NCBI GenBank assembly: GCA_903930095.1
Contig: CAIYXE010000819.1
Span: 1-7,267 of the forward strand
DNA length: 7,267 nucleotides
Reading direction: 5' to 3'
Source: an uncultured Hyphomicrobiales bacterium
Lineage (GTDB): Bacteria > Pseudomonadota > Alphaproteobacteria > Rhizobiales > Aestuariivirgaceae
Both the position numbers and the translations under genes were made by a program. Of this stretch, positions 6,411 to 7,267 are shown piece by piece (position 1 is the stretch's first letter; each line of letters starts with the position of its first letter). The notes under the pieces were generated by a model. It was not told the origin of the DNA. It ran no database searches and saw only the letters and a list, made by a program, of their open reading frames with translations.

Positions 6411-7099
6411 GATTTCAGGGTAAGCGCGCCGTCGTCACGGGTGGCCTCTCCGGCATCGGCGAGGCGGTGGCCAAGCGCATCGAGGCCGAAGGCGGCCGGG
6501 TCGCCGTGTGGGACATGCAGGGCGGCATCAAGACCGATATCTCCAGTTGGGAGTCGGTGGAGGCCGCGGCGACGGAAACAGTGAAGCAGCTGGGCGGCAT
6601 CGACATCCTGGTGAACAGCGCCGGTATTGCCGGTCCAACCGCCACGGTCCTCGACGTCAAGATGGAAGACTGGCACCGCACCATCGCCATCAACTTGAAT
6701 GGCACCTTCTTCACCAACCGCGCCGTGGTGCCGCACATGATGGCCGGAAACTATGGCCGCATCGTCAACATCGCCTCGATCGCCGGCAAGGAGGGAAACC
6801 CCAATGCTTCCGCCTATTCGGCCTCCAAGGCAGCGGTGATCGGCTTCACCAAGTCGCTGGCCAAGGAACTGGCCAAGACCAACATCACGGTCAACAGCGT
6901 GACGCCCGCCGCCGTCAGAACGCCGATCTTCGATCAGCTGCCGCAAAGTCATATTGACTTCATGTTGTCCAAGATCCCCATGGGCCGCCTCGGCAAGGTG
7001 GATGAGGTGGCAAGCCTCGTCTGCTGGCTGGCGAGCGAGGAGTGCTCATTCTCCACGGGCGCCGTCTTCGACGTCTCCGGCGGCCGCGCCACCTATTGA
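6407..7099 (+). CDS. Short-chain dehydrogenase/reductase (classical SDR), probably NAD-dependent
   Basis: A Rossmann-fold oxidoreductase, 230 aa, slightly shorter than the usual 245-260 aa. The cofactor motif is TGGLSGIG at 11-18. The residue closing beta-strand 2 is D36, which in this family favours NAD(H) over NADP(H). NSAG at 70-73 is the usual NNAG strand. The catalytic tetrad is visible: N96 (INLNG), S124 (IASIAG), Y137 and K141 (YSASK). VTPAAVRTP at 165-173 corresponds to the usual 'PG.v.T' segment, with Ala for Gly. The missing length lies between beta-2 and beta-3, where the helix after D36 is nearly absent. The start overlaps the kinase stop (ATGA at 6407-6410), with GGAAG at 6394-6398 as ribosome site. 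The context suggests oxidation of a polyol or sugar derivative next to the kinase step. Automatic annotation would probably name it FabG-like, but an acyl-ACP role is unlikely in this operon. Confidence 0.93.
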   Translation: MRFQGKRAVVTGGLSGIGEAVAKRIEAEGGRVAVWDMQGGIKTDISSWESVEAAATETVKQLGGIDILVNSAGIAGPTATVLDVKMEDWHRTIAINLNGTFFTNRAVVPHMMAGNYGRIVNIASIAGKEGNPNASAYSASKAAVIGFTKSLAKELAKTNITVNSVTPAAVRTPIFDQLPQSHIDFMLSKIPMGRLGKVDEVASLVCWLASEECSFSTGAVFDVSGGRATY

Positions 7100-7267
7100 C
7101 GGGAAGCTTTCCCTGCGGCCAAGGCCGAAAGAAGGTGAACCCGGACCTGGTCTGACATGAAATCGATGGGGCGCGGCCTCGCCGGTCGTGACCACTGAAC
7201 GCTTCGCCTGAGCGGATCGCGCGTCAGATCATCCCTTGCGCCTGGAGCCGGCCGAGCGGGAATGCCG
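7100..7267. other. Terminal stretch without a clear gene
   Basis: This stretch follows the dehydrogenase stop. It has short inverted repeats (GGGAA/TTCCC at 7101-7113; CGGCC/GGCCG at 7116-7127), but no T-rich tract follows, so no intrinsic terminator can be called. No + strand frame of useful length with a ribosome site is present. The operon may end here, but the sequence does not prove it. Confidence 0.5.
7224..7267 (-). CDS. Possible C-terminal end of a convergent gene (partial, tentative)
   Basis: Reading the minus strand from the right edge, one frame gives 13 codons (AFPLGRLQAQGMI) before a TGA at 7226-7224. The residues look like a plausible protein tail, and convergent genes are common at operon ends. 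Thirteen codons are too few to recognise a family or to rule out chance, and another minus frame stays open longer with an arginine/proline-rich, unnatural-looking product. Treat this as a hint only. Confidence 0.2.
   Translation of the reverse strand, partial: AFPLGRLQAQGMI

Noticed and set aside
6508..6957. Alternative + strand frames inside the dehydrogenase, kinase and permease genes
   Set aside because: They lie wholly within genes with intact catalytic or transport motifs, and their products are Arg/His/Pro-rich with no recognisable feature.
7101..7127. Candidate terminator after the dehydrogenase gene
   Set aside because: The repeats are only 5 bp with loops of 2-3 nt and have no following T tract, so an intrinsic terminator is not supported.

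Overview
The window reads as part of one carbohydrate uptake and catabolism operon. All confident genes are on the + strand. High GC, strong third-position G/C bias and the gene families present suggest an alphaproteobacterium, most likely of the Rhizobiales (Hyphomicrobiales). That placement is inferred from sequence style and operon type, not from any search.

Layout: (1) the C-terminal end of a MalK/UgpC-type ABC ATPase (1-366, truncated by the window edge); (2) a secreted sugar-binding protein (415-1848); (3) a perfect 13-bp hairpin with a U-rich tail (1861-1900); (4) a MalF-type permease (1925-2986); (5) a MalG-type permease (2989-3933); (6) a second, complete MalK-type ATPase (3935-5023); (7) a small four-helix membrane protein of unknown family (5020-5463); (8) a PfkB/ribokinase-family sugar kinase (5466-6410); (9) a classical short-chain dehydrogenase (6407-7099). 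From 1925 onward the genes are separated by at most 2 nt or overlap by 4 nt, so they are almost certainly co-transcribed and translationally coupled. The last 168 bases hold no clear gene. A few residues at the right edge may be the tail of a convergent gene.

Working model: the binding protein captures a sugar or polyol in the periplasm, two permeases form the channel and two different ATPases power it. The dehydrogenase and kinase then convert the imported compound to a phosphorylated intermediate, for example polyol to ketose to ketose phosphate. The substrate cannot be read from the sequence.

Most unusual points: the complete ATPase has a degenerate ABC signature (ISEGE instead of LSGGQ); the MalF-type permease has Arg in place of the conserved Gly of its EAA coupling loop; and an uncharacterised four-helix membrane protein sits between transporter and enzyme genes. 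Together these suggest an asymmetric, two-ATPase sugar importer with a possible accessory membrane subunit. No mobile element, CRISPR array, RNA gene or phage feature was seen.
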